A stretch of DNA of 64,000 nucleotides from Streptomyces lichenis (GTDB lineage Bacteria > Actinomycetota > Actinomycetes > Streptomycetales > Streptomycetaceae). Position 1 is the stretch's first letter. Every line of letters starts with the position of its first letter. This document shows positions 24,062 through 32,260 of this stretch, one piece after another. Where the stretch lies: contig NZ_JALPTH010000004.1 in the NCBI RefSeq assembly GCF_023218175.1, forward strand, positions 124,001 to 188,000, given 5' to 3'. The notes under the pieces were generated by a model that was not told where the DNA came from, ran no database searches, and saw only the letters and a list, made by a program, of their open reading frames with translations. The position numbers and the translations under genes were made by a program.

Positions 24062-25680
24062 GGGCGTTCTCCTGCGGGTGCGGTCCACGGCTCGCCGGCC
24101 GGTGGCTGCTGGAAGGTGCCCTGCGCGGGGTCGGCGAAGGGCGTGAAGGGGCTGAAGGGCGCCTGACCGGTCCCGGCGCCGGTCTCGACATCGGTGCGGA
24201 CATCGGTGTCGGGGCCGGTGGCGGGGTGGCCGCCGGTGGCGCCGCGGTCGCCGTAGCCGTAGGGGAAGGCGTAGGACGGGGGCGTGGTGGACGGCGGGGA
24301 GGAGGTGAAGCCGCCCTCAAAGGGGTCGCCACCGGGCCGGCCGGAGGAGCCGGAGGACTCGGAGGAACCGAAGGAGTCGAAGGGCGAGCGGGTCGGCTGC
24401 TGGGGGATGTACGAGGAGGGCGGCGCCGGGGACTGGGCGGGCGGTGGCGGGGAGGGGGTGGGCCAGTAGCCCGGCCGGGTCGCCGGCTCCTCGGCGACCA
24501 CCGGCAGCTCCTCCGTCATCGGCACCCGCTCGGCGAACGGGATCTCCTGGGTGGCCGGGCCGCCGGACGCGGCAGCGGCCGTGCCCCCCGTGGTGCCGAG
24601 GGACACGGCCCGGTAGCCGGCCGAGATGGAGGACGAACGCCGCTTCCGCGCTCTGCCGGGTGGATCGCCGGCCGGTCGCTCGGCCGTCCACACGGGGGAG
24701 ACGGGTGGACGTTCGGCGGTCCACTCGGGGGAGGTGCCCGCCCGTTCGCCGCTCCACTCGGGGGAGGCGGATGGCCGTTCCGCGGTCCACTCGGGCGAGG
24801 TGGCCGGCCGTTCCGCGGTCCACTCGGGGGCGGTGGGCGGGCGGGAGGGTTCCGGGGGGTAGGGGGCGGGGCCGGCCCGGCCGGTGCCGGTCGCGGCGGT
24901 GGGGAGGTCCGCCGTACCCGGGAGCGGGGAGACCGAGAGGTCGCGGCGCCGGCGCGAGGGGGAGGCGTTCCGCTCGGCGCCGGGGCCGAGCAGGGCCAGC
25001 AGCCGCTCGGCGAGCGTGTTCTGCGTGGGGCGCGGCAGCAGCCGTACCGAGACGGCCCCCGCGACGCCCGTGAGGGCCAGGCAGTACATCGTGGTCACCC
25101 AGGCCGCGGCGGGGCGACCCGCGTAGAGTCCGTGCATCAGCGCGAAGCACCAGGCCGGATAGGCCAGCATGTGCAGCGGCCGCCAGCGGGCCGCGATCGG
25201 GCCGCGCCCGGCCAGCGCGCTGCGCGCCGCCCCGGTGGAGGCGGCGACCACCATCAGCAGCCCCGCGAGCGAGCCGAGGCCGATCAGTCCGGACGTGCCG
25301 GTCAGTCCGAGGCTGAACGGGATCAGCGCGCCGATGAGCTCCACATGGCCCAGCGACACCTTCACGGTGGCGTGCAGCAGCAGGAAGCCCAGCGAGGCCA
25401 CCGCGGTGGTGCGGTGGACGGCCTGGGCGAGCAGCCGGTGCCGTACGGAGAGCAGCAGCCGGTCGGTGGCGAGCAGGCCCCAGGCGACGGACGCGGTCAG
25501 CGAGACGAGGGAGAGGACACCGGTGGTGAAGTCCAGCGCGGCGCGGAAGCGGTCGCCGCCGCCGATCGCCAGCAGGGGTATGAGGAGCAGTACGGCCGCG
25601 GCCAGTCCGCCCTGTACCGGCTTGCCGAGGCCGGGTTTCCGCGTGGGCGAGGAGCGGGTCGTGCGATGAGGAGGGTTCAT
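24058..25680 (-). CDS. Ferric-reductase-like / cytochrome b-type membrane protein with repetitive cytoplasmic tail
   Basis: About 540 residues from the ATG at 25678-25680 (GAGG region upstream). Six or so membrane spans fill residues 15-225. Several conserved-looking His residues could ligate heme: AQAVHRTTAV, LLLHATVKV, RPLHMLAYP and FALMHGLYAG. This is the ferric-reductase-like transmembrane layout. The remaining about 310 residues are Pro/Ser/Glu-rich, with five 11-residue repeats of the form SPEWTAERP. The downstream NuoF-like/ferredoxin gene overlaps its stop codon, so the two proteins should be made together and probably form an NADH-to-membrane-heme electron path. Confidence 0.8.
   Translation of the reverse strand: MNPPHRTTRSSPTRKPGLGKPVQGGLAAAVLLLIPLLAIGGGDRFRAALDFTTGVLSLVSLTASVAWGLLATDRLLLSVRHRLLAQAVHRTTAVASLGFLLLHATVKVSLGHVELIGALIPFSLGLTGTSGLIGLGSLAGLLMVVAASTGAARSALAGRGPIAARWRPLHMLAYPAWCFALMHGLYAGRPAAAWVTTMYCLALTGVAGAVSVRLLPRPTQNTLAERLLALLGPGAERNASPSRRRRDLSVSPLPGTADLPTAATGTGRAGPAPYPPEPSRPPTAPEWTAERPATSPEWTAERPSASPEWSGERAGTSPEWTAERPPVSPVWTAERPAGDPPGRARKRRSSSISAGYRAVSLGTTGGTAAAASGGPATQEIPFAERVPMTEELPVVAEEPATRPGYWPTPSPPPPAQSPAPPSSYIPQQPTRSPFDSFGSSESSGSSGRPGGDPFEGGFTSSPPSTTPPSYAFPYGYGDRGATGGHPATGPDTDVRTDVETGAGTGQAPFSPFTPFADPAQGTFQQPPAGEPWTAPAGERP
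24671..24835. repeat. 33-bp tandem repeat, five copies, coding
   Basis: The landmark TCCAC(T/A)CGGG recurs at 24687, 24720, 24753, 24786 and 24819, exactly 33 bp apart. It lies in the membrane protein gene and encodes the 11-residue SPEWTAERP repeats on the minus strand. The copies differ slightly, mostly at variable spacer codons. Confidence 0.85.
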
Positions 25681-26051
25681 AGGGGGCGACTCCAGTGGTG
25701 CGGAAAAGAGGTCCCGTGGCCGCATGCTAAGTCGACGCATACCAACCGGTACGAGAATCCGGCGTTTATGTTTCGGTCCCTCGCCAACTGACTCTGGGGT
25801 TGCCCGGGATAGGGGCGATACGCGGAGTAAGCCGGTGCCCCCGGGCGGCCGTTCGGAGCCCGCCAGTGGTCTGGACCAGGCGGTACGCGGCGGCTCGGCG
25901 CAGCTGCGCCCCGAGGTGCGGGCGGAGGCGGGTGGGCGCGGTATGGGGCGCGTACGAGGTGGTGCGCGCCGTCACGCAGGGCGTTCGCGCGGGCGCGTCC
26001 GGTGGACGGACCTCGATGCGGGCCTTGCGGGCGCTGCGGTACCCTGGCGCC

Positions 26052-26090
26052 ATGCGTGCCGTACGCCTTCTGCTTACCGAGCCGCGCTGA
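26052..26090 (+). CDS. Leucine-rich leader peptide (12 aa) of the leuS attenuator
   Basis: ATG CGT GCC GTA CGC CTT CTG CTT ACC GAG CCG CGC TGA encodes MRAVRLLLTEPR, with three consecutive Leu codons. CTT is rare in this genome, so two of the three should make stalling sensitive to leucyl-tRNA supply. TACCCT lies 6 nt before the ATG, so the message is probably leaderless. A rho-independent terminator follows 48 nt downstream, and leuS 190 nt after the peptide's stop codon. The design matches leader-peptide attenuation; ribosome stalling at Leu codons would favour readthrough. Confidence 0.75.
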   Translation: MRAVRLLLTEPR

Positions 26091-26138
26091 CCAGTCCCGA
26101 CGCGGGGCTCCCACCACCCGCGCGGGGTCGGCGCGGCG

Positions 26139-26163
26139 TCCCCTCCTGTGCGAGGGGATTTTT
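26139..26163 (+). terminator. Intrinsic terminator of the leuS attenuator
   Basis: TCCCCTC (26139-26145) pairs with GAGGGGA (26152-26158) around a 6-nt loop and is followed by TTTTT (26159-26163). This is a canonical intrinsic terminator, unusual for this genome, placed between the leader peptide and leuS. GACGC (26099-26103) can pair with GCGTC (26136-26140), which would invade the terminator base and is a possible antiterminator. Confidence 0.75.
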
Positions 26164-26280
26164 CGTTTCGCGCCCCGGCCATCCGCGCGTGGAGGACTCC
26201 GCGCCCGGACCGTGCCTGGACTTCCGCGCACAGGCCGGCCGGCGGTGGGCAGAGACGACCCCGATGGAGCTTAAAGGATC

Positions 26281-29151
26281 ATGAGCGAGACGAATCCGGC
26301 CGCCGAGCAGGCGGCCCCGCATCGTTACACGGCGGCGATGGCCGCCGACATCGAGGCACGCTGGCAGGACTTCTGGGACGCGCACGGCACCTACGAGGCG
26401 CCCAACCCCACCGGTGACCTGGCCGGGGACCCGGCCGTCGCCGCCCGGCCCAAGAAGTTCATCATGGACATGTTCCCGTACCCGTCCGGGGCGGGGCTGC
26501 ACGTCGGGCACCCGCTGGGCTACATCGCCACCGACGTCTACGCCCGCCACCAGCGGATGACCGGGCACAACGTCCTGCACACCCTGGGCTTCGACGCCTT
26601 CGGCCTGCCCGCCGAGCAGTACGCGGTGCAGACCGGCACGCACCCGCGGACCTCCACCGAGGCCAACATGGCCAATATGAGGATCCAGCTGCGCCGGCTG
26701 GGCCTGGGCCACGACAAGCGCCGCTCGTTCGCCACTATCGACCCGTCCTACTACAAGTGGACGCAGTGGATCTTCCTGAAGATCTTCGACTCCTGGTACG
26801 ACGAGCAGGCCGCCAAGGCCCGCCCGATCGCCGAGCTGGTCGCCCAGTTCGAGAGCGGTGAGCGCCCGGTGCCCGGCGAGGGCCGCACCTGGCAGGGGCT
26901 GACCGCCGCCGAGCGCGCCGACCTGCTGGGCGAGTACCGCCTGGCGTACGCCTCGGACGCCCCGGTCAACTGGTGCCCCGGGCTGGGCACCGTACTGGCC
27001 AACGAGGAGGTCACCGCCGAGGGCCGCTCCGAGCGCGGCAACTTCCCCGTCTTCAAGGCCAAGCTGCGCCAGTGGAACATGCGCATCACCGCCTACGCCG
27101 ACCGGCTGCTGGACGACCTGGACGCGCTGGACTGGCCCGAGGCCATCAAGCTGCAGCAGCGCAACTGGATCGGCCGCTCCGAGGGCGCCCGGGTCGACTT
27201 CGCGGTCGGCGAGGACGACGCCATCACCGTCTTCACCACCCGTCAGGACACCCTGTTCGGCGCCACCTACATGGTGCTGGCGCCCGAGCACGAGCTGGTC
27301 GAGAAGATCGTCCCGGCCGCCTGGCCCGAGGGCACCCACCAGGTGTGGACCGGCGGCCACGCCACCCCCGCCGACGCCGTGGGCGCCTACCGCAAGCAGG
27401 CCGCGTCCAAGTCGGACGTCGAGCGCCAGGCCGAGGCCAAGGACAAGACCGGCGTCTTCACCGGCGCGTACGCGGTCAACCCGGTCAGCGGCGAGCGCGT
27501 CCCCGTCTTCATCGCCGACTACGTGCTGATGGGCTACGGCACCGGAGCGATCATGGCCGTCCCGGCGCACGACAGCCGCGACTTCGCCTTCGCCCGCGCC
27601 TTCGAGCTGCCGATGCGCTGCGTGGTCCAGCCCACCGACGGCCGCTCCACCGACCCGGCCGAGTGGGACGACGCCTTCTCCTCGTACGACGCCGAGCTGG
27701 TCAACTCCACGCACGGCGACATCACCCTGGACGGGCTGGGCGTGGTCGACGCCAAGGCCCGGATCACCGCCTGGCTGGCCGAGCGCGGTATCGGCGAGGG
27801 CACCGTCAACTTCCGGCTGCGCGACTGGCTGTTCAGCCGCCAGCGCTACTGGGGCGAGCCCTTCCCGATCGTCTACGACGAGGACGGTATCGCCCACCCG
27901 CTGCCCGAGTCGATGCTGCCGCTGGAGCTGCCCGAGGTCGACGACTACTCGCCGCGCACCTTCGACCCGGACGACGCCGACACCCAGCCCGAGACCCCGC
28001 TGTCCCGCAACGAGGACTGGGTCGACGTCACCCTGGACCTGGGCGACGGCCCGAAGAAGTACCGCCGCGAGACCAACACCATGCCCAACTGGGCCGGTTC
28101 CTGCTGGTACGAGCTGCGCTACCTGGACCCGCACAACGACACCGCGCTGGTCGACCCGGAGATCGAGCGCTACTGGATGGGCCCGCGCGAGGGGCAGCCG
28201 CACGGCGGCGTCGACCTGTACGTGGGCGGCGCCGAGCACGCCGTACTGCACCTGCTGTACGCCCGGTTCTGGTCCAAGGTGCTGTTCGACCTGGGGTACG
28301 TCTCCTCCGCCGAGCCGTTCCACAAGCTGTTCAACCAGGGCATGATCCAGGCCTTCGTCTACCGCGACGCGCGCGGTATCGCGGTGCCCGCCGCCGAGGT
28401 CGAGGAGCGCGACGGCGCCTACTTCTTCCAGGGCGAGAAGGTCAGCCGCGTCCTGGGCAAGATGGGCAAGTCCCTGAAGAACGCGGTCACCCCGGACGAG
28501 ATCTGCGCCGAGTACGGGGCCGACACGCTGCGGCTGTACGAGATGGCGATGGGCCCGCTGGACGTCTCCCGGCCCTGGGACACCCGGGCCGTGGTCGGCC
28601 AGTTCCGGCTGCTGCAGCGGCTGTGGCGCAACATCGTCGACGAGGCGACGGGGGAGACCACCGTGGTCGACGCCGAGCCCGACGAGGAGACCCTGCGCGC
28701 CCTGCACAAGGCGGTCGACGGCGTCTCCCAGGACATGGCCGCGATGCGCTTCAACACGGCGATCGCCAAGGTCACCGAGCTGAACAACCACCTGACCAAG
28801 GCGGGCGGCGCGCTGCCCCGCACCGTCGCCGAGCGGCTGGTGCTGCTGGTCGCCCCACTGGCCCCGCACATCGCCGAGGAGCTGTGGCGCAAGCTGGGCC
28901 ACACCGAGTCCCTCGTCCACCGGGACTTCCCGGTCGCCGACCCGGCGTTCGTGGTGGACGAGACGGTGACCTGCGTGGTCCAGATCAAGGGCAAGGTCAA
29001 GGCCCGGCTGGAGGTGGCCCCGTCCATCACCGACGCCGAGCTGGAGGCCCTGGCCCTGGCGGACGAAGGCGTCGTCGCCGCGCTGGGCGGCGCCGGCATC
29101 CGGAAGGTCATCGTCCGGGCGCCGAAGCTGGTGAACATCGTCCCGGCGTGA
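26281..29151 (+). CDS. leuS: Leucyl-tRNA synthetase
   Basis: The 956-residue protein is a full-length bacterial LeuRS. The HIGH-type motif is [14 protein letters not shown] and the KMSKS loop reads KMGKSLKN. The editing (CP1) domain is visible between them ([18 protein letters not shown] with its T-rich region). The anticodon-binding and C-terminal domains complete the chain (KVKARLEV). It charges tRNA-Leu. The start ATG at 26281 has AAAGGA just upstream. An attenuator with a leucine leader peptide precedes it, so expression should respond to leucyl-tRNA charging. Confidence 0.98.
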   Translation: MSETNPAAEQAAPHRYTAAMAADIEARWQDFWDAHGTYEAPNPTGDLAGDPAVAARPKKFIMDMFPYPSGAGLHVGHPLGYIATDVYARHQRMTGHNVLHTLGFDAFGLPAEQYAVQTGTHPRTSTEANMANMRIQLRRLGLGHDKRRSFATIDPSYYKWTQWIFLKIFDSWYDEQAAKARPIAELVAQFESGERPVPGEGRTWQGLTAAERADLLGEYRLAYASDAPVNWCPGLGTVLANEEVTAEGRSERGNFPVFKAKLRQWNMRITAYADRLLDDLDALDWPEAIKLQQRNWIGRSEGARVDFAVGEDDAITVFTTRQDTLFGATYMVLAPEHELVEKIVPAAWPEGTHQVWTGGHATPADAVGAYRKQAASKSDVERQAEAKDKTGVFTGAYAVNPVSGERVPVFIADYVLMGYGTGAIMAVPAHDSRDFAFARAFELPMRCVVQPTDGRSTDPAEWDDAFSSYDAELVNSTHGDITLDGLGVVDAKARITAWLAERGIGEGTVNFRLRDWLFSRQRYWGEPFPIVYDEDGIAHPLPESMLPLELPEVDDYSPRTFDPDDADTQPETPLSRNEDWVDVTLDLGDGPKKYRRETNTMPNWAGSCWYELRYLDPHNDTALVDPEIERYWMGPREGQPHGGVDLYVGGAEHAVLHLLYARFWSKVLFDLGYVSSAEPFHKLFNQGMIQAFVYRDARGIAVPAAEVEERDGAYFFQGEKVSRVLGKMGKSLKNAVTPDEICAEYGADTLRLYEMAMGPLDVSRPWDTRAVVGQFRLLQRLWRNIVDEATGETTVVDAEPDEETLRALHKAVDGVSQDMAAMRFNTAIAKVTELNNHLTKAGGALPRTVAERLVLLVAPLAPHIAEELWRKLGHTESLVHRDFPVADPAFVVDETVTCVVQIKGKVKARLEVAPSITDAELEALALADEGVVAALGGAGIRKVIVRAPKLVNIVPA

Positions 29152-29180
29152 CCGGGCGCGTGGCTGAGGGATGACCCCTA

Positions 29181-29221
29181 CGGGCGGGTTGCGGGTTCCA
29201 GGGGAACCTGTGGCCCGCCCG
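29181..29221 (+). terminator. Terminator hairpin after leuS
   Basis: CGGGCGGG pairs with CCCGCCCG, and inside it GGTTCC pairs with GGAACC. The structure lies 30 nt after the leuS stop. It has a stable stem and no T-run beyond GTTCCG. Confidence 0.65.
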
Positions 29222-29316
29222 TTCCGTTTACCGTGGAGGACGGCGGCGGCGACGCGCTCCCGGCACGGCTGGGGCGCTTCCCATTCACCCACCGCATCGA
29301 CACCGAGGGGACCGGC

Positions 29317-30156
29317 ATGGCAACGGCGATCCTGATCCTGGCGCTGCTCTTCGTCGTCTTCGTCGCGCTGGGCGCCTATCTGAGCGTCAAGGCGGTCAAG
29401 GCGGCCAAGCGCGGTGTGGACCGCACCATCGATCAGGCCCGCCGCACCGTCGAGGACACCACCCTGCGCGCCCGCAGCTACGGCCAGGCCGGGGCGCCGG
29501 CCGAGCTGGCCCGGCTGCGGCTCGCCCTGCGCACCTCGATGCGCGCCACCCAGGACGCCCTGGAGGCGGGGGCGGCCGAGGACGCCTCGCTCAAGGAGTC
29601 GCTGGCCCTCTTCGGCCGGCTCAGCGCGCACGGCAAGGAGCTGGACGCCGACCTCAGGCGGATGGAGCGCGACCCCGACCGGTCCCGGGTGGCCGCCCAC
29701 CTGGACGAGGTCCGCCGGCGCACCGAGCAGGTCACGCACGCGGCCGACTCGCTGCGCTGGGCCGCCCGCGACCGGGCGCTGCGGTTCGCCGACGACGAGC
29801 TGGAGTCGCTGAGCGCCCAGATCGACATGGAGGCGGGCGCCCTACGCCACTGGGCCGTCACCGACGAACCCGCGAGCGGGACCGGGGCCCCCGACTCCCG
29901 GGCGGCGACGGCTGGTTCCTCCGGCGCCACCGCCTGGCCGGAGGCCCACACCGGACGGCAGACCACCTCCTCCGAGCAGGTATGGCCGGGCGACGAGAGC
30001 GCTCCGGCCGGCGGCGGCTCCACCGGCCGCAGGGACGACGGGGACCAGGCGGAGGGCCGATCCGAGGAGGCCGGTCCGCAGGCGATCACCGCACGCGACC
30101 CGCGGCTGCGGAGCTTCTCCTGGCAGAAGACGGCCCGCCCCGAGACGACCAACTGA
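29317..30156 (+). CDS. Single-span membrane protein with coiled-coil region, unknown
   Basis: About 279 residues from the ATG at 29317 (GAGGGG upstream). An N-terminal anchor (ATAILILALLFVVFVALGAYL) is followed by basic and acidic helices rich in Arg, Ala and Glu to about residue 185. Phrases such as RRTEQVTHAADSLRWAARDR are compatible with coiled coil. The last about 90 residues are disordered (Ser/Gly/Thr/Glu). Topology should be a short N-terminal anchor with a large cytoplasmic part. It lies between leuS and degV in the same orientation. No function is recognised. Confidence 0.75.
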   Translation: MATAILILALLFVVFVALGAYLSVKAVKAAKRGVDRTIDQARRTVEDTTLRARSYGQAGAPAELARLRLALRTSMRATQDALEAGAAEDASLKESLALFGRLSAHGKELDADLRRMERDPDRSRVAAHLDEVRRRTEQVTHAADSLRWAARDRALRFADDELESLSAQIDMEAGALRHWAVTDEPASGTGAPDSRAATAGSSGATAWPEAHTGRQTTSSEQVWPGDESAPAGGGSTGRRDDGDQAEGRSEEAGPQAITARDPRLRSFSWQKTARPETTN

Positions 30157-30229
30157 CTCCGAGGCGCGGGAATGGCCGGGCCAGGGGTGGCCTGCCGCCC
30201 GGCGGTCGCCGCGGGGTAACCTCCCGGTC

Positions 30230-31078
30230 ATGTCCCGCCATGTCGCGATCGTCACCGATTCCACGGCCTACCTGCCGCCTCAGACGATGGAGCGGCACGC
30301 TATCACCGCGGTTCCGCTGACCGTCGTCCTCGGCGACCAGGCCCTTGAGGAGGGCACCGAGATCTCGGCGCGCTCACTCGCCCTCGCCCTGCAGAAGCGG
30401 CGGTCGGTGACCACCTCCCGGCCGAGCCCGGAGACCTTCGCCGCCGCCTACGCCCAGGCCGCCGAGCGGGGGGCCACCGGCATCGTGTCCCTGCACCTGT
30501 CCGCCGAGTTCTCCGGCACCTACGACGCCGCCGCGCTGGCCGCGCGCAACGCCGCGGTGCCGGTACGGGTGGTGGACACCGGAATGGTGGCGATGGCCCT
30601 GGGCTTCTGCGCCCTGGCGGCGGCCGAGGCCGCGGAGGCGGGCGCGGCCCTGGACGAGGTGGCCGCCGCCGCCGAGAAGCGCGCGGCCGGGACCTCCGCG
30701 TACTTCTACGTCGACACCCTGGAGTACCTGCGGCGTGGCGGGCGCATCGGCGCCGCCCAGGCGCTGCTGGGCTCCGCACTCGCCGTGAAACCGCTGCTGG
30801 AGCTGGAGGGCGGACGGATCGAGCTGCGGGAGAAGGTGCGCACCGCGTCCAGGGCGATCGCCCGGCTGGAGGAGATCGCCGCCGAGCGTGCGGCGGCGTG
30901 CGGCGCCGTGGACATCGCGGTCCACCATCTCGCCGCTCCGGACCGGGCCGCCGCGCTGGCCGACCGGCTGCGGGCCCGGGTGCCCGGACTGGACGAGGTG
31001 CGTGTCAGCGAGGTGGGCGCGGTGATCGGCGCACACACCGGCCCGGGACTCCTGGGCGTGGTCGTCTCCGCCCGCTGA
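30230..31078 (+). CDS. DegV family fatty-acid-binding protein
   Basis: The 282-residue protein has the DegV fold. VAIVTDSTAYLP comes at the start, a TSRPSPETFAAAY lipid-binding turn follows, then SLHLSAEFSGTYDAA and YFYVDTLEYLRRGGRIG. The C-terminal VSEVGAVIGAHTGPGLLGV completes the signature. DegV/FakB proteins hold a fatty acid and present it to a kinase; the partner kinase is not in this window. TAACCT lies 7 nt before the ATG, so it may be leaderless. It precedes comEA without obvious co-regulation. Confidence 0.93.
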   Translation: MSRHVAIVTDSTAYLPPQTMERHAITAVPLTVVLGDQALEEGTEISARSLALALQKRRSVTTSRPSPETFAAAYAQAAERGATGIVSLHLSAEFSGTYDAAALAARNAAVPVRVVDTGMVAMALGFCALAAAEAAEAGAALDEVAAAAEKRAAGTSAYFYVDTLEYLRRGGRIGAAQALLGSALAVKPLLELEGGRIELREKVRTASRAIARLEEIAAERAAACGAVDIAVHHLAAPDRAAALADRLRARVPGLDEVRVSEVGAVIGAHTGPGLLGVVVSAR

Positions 31079-31195
31079 TCCCTTCCTTCTCACGGTCACT
31101 CTCCGGAGTGGCCGAAGTATCCCCATTCCAGGGGCTATCCACAGATTCGCGACCGGCCGCCCATGGATCCGCTCCGGCGTCTACCGTCCTGAGCC

Positions 31196-32260
31196 ATGAC
31201 CGTACGAACACGTTCCGTGACGACCGGCTCCACCGTCCGCCGCCGCCCCACCAGCGGCCCCGGCCGCGCCCCGGGCTCCGACGGCCGACTGCGGCGCGGG
31301 CGCGGACAGGGCGGTGGACGGGCCCGTACGACAGCGGACGCCCTGCTGGCCGCACGGCGGCGAGCGGACGGGCTCTTCGCCCCACCCGGCCCACGCCGCC
31401 ACCCCCCGGACGCGGTCCTGTTCCCGTCGGCGCCGGACGACGGCGGCCCGGGTGCGGTCGGGACTGACCCCACCGCGCCCGATCCCGGTGTGCCCGGCCC
31501 GTCCGAAGGGGTCCTGGTGAGGCCGGAGGCACGACCAGCTCCCGAGCGGGCGCCCGGCCGCGGGGAGCGGTGGCGATCGGCGGTACGGGACCGGTTACCG
31601 ATGTGGGTGCAGACCCGCTGCGGCCTGGAACCGCGCACGCTCGCCGCGCTGGCCGTCGTCCTCGCGGTGGCGGCGGCCCTGGCGGGACGGCACTTCTGGT
31701 CGGGCCGCCCGGAACCGGTGCGTGCCCCGGAAGTGGTGCACCACGCGGCCCCGTCCCGCCCGCCGGTCGCGGCCGGGTCGGCGGCGCCCACGGCCGGACC
31801 GCTGCCGGTGGTGGTCATCGACGTCGGCGGGGAGGTGCGCCACCCCGGGGTGCTGCGGCTGCCCGCCGGATCGCGGGTCGCCGACGCGCTGCGGGCCGCC
31901 GGCGGGGTCACCCCCGGCACCGACCTCAGCGGGCTGAACCGGGCCCGGGTGCTGCTGGACGGCGAGCAGGTCGTGGTCGGCGCGGCAGCGCAGGCGGCCG
32001 CCCCGATCGCCGGGCCTGTTCCGGGTGTGCCCGGGGCGGTCGGCACCGGTACGGGGGCGGGGCCGACCGGGCCGATCAGCCTCAGCACCGCCACCGTCGA
32101 GCAGCTGGACACCCTGCCCGGTGTCGGCCCGGTCCTCGCCCGGAAGATCGTCGACCATCGCACTCGCAGCGGCGGCTTCCGATCGGTGGAGCAGCTGCGT
32201 GAGGTGAGCGGCATCGGCGACCGCCGGTTCGCCGAACTCCAGTCGCTGGTGCGGCCATGA
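31196..32260 (+). CDS. comEA: ComEA-like DNA-binding protein (SLBB + helix-hairpin-helix)
   Basis: The 354-residue protein has a basic, disordered N-terminus of about 130 residues and a membrane span (LAALAVVLAVAAALAG). An SLBB domain follows (VVVIDVGGEVRHPGVLRLPAG, about 200-260 with flanks). The C-terminal HhH pair is ISLSTATVEQLDTLPGVGPVLA and EVSGIGDRRFAEL. ComEA binds incoming DNA outside the membrane during uptake. The gene overlaps comEC by 4 bp (ATGA), so the products are coupled. The unusually long N-terminal region is specific to actinomycete versions. Confidence 0.9.
   Translation: MTVRTRSVTTGSTVRRRPTSGPGRAPGSDGRLRRGRGQGGGRARTTADALLAARRRADGLFAPPGPRRHPPDAVLFPSAPDDGGPGAVGTDPTAPDPGVPGPSEGVLVRPEARPAPERAPGRGERWRSAVRDRLPMWVQTRCGLEPRTLAALAVVLAVAAALAGRHFWSGRPEPVRAPEVVHHAAPSRPPVAAGSAAPTAGPLPVVVIDVGGEVRHPGVLRLPAGSRVADALRAAGGVTPGTDLSGLNRARVLLDGEQVVVGAAAQAAAPIAGPVPGVPGAVGTGTGAGPTGPISLSTATVEQLDTLPGVGPVLARKIVDHRTRSGGFRSVEQLREVSGIGDRRFAELQSLVRP

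Larger units (their letters stand above)
25681..26280. other. Intergenic region holding the leuS attenuator
   Basis: These 600 bases lie between the divergent redox operon and leuS. The left part (25741-25800) is relatively AT-rich and probably carries the leftward promoter. The right part holds the -10-like TACCCT (26040-26045), a 12-residue leader peptide (26052-26090) and a terminator (26139-26163). Nothing convincing was found in 25800-26030: its open frames lack normal codon bias. Confidence 0.5.
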
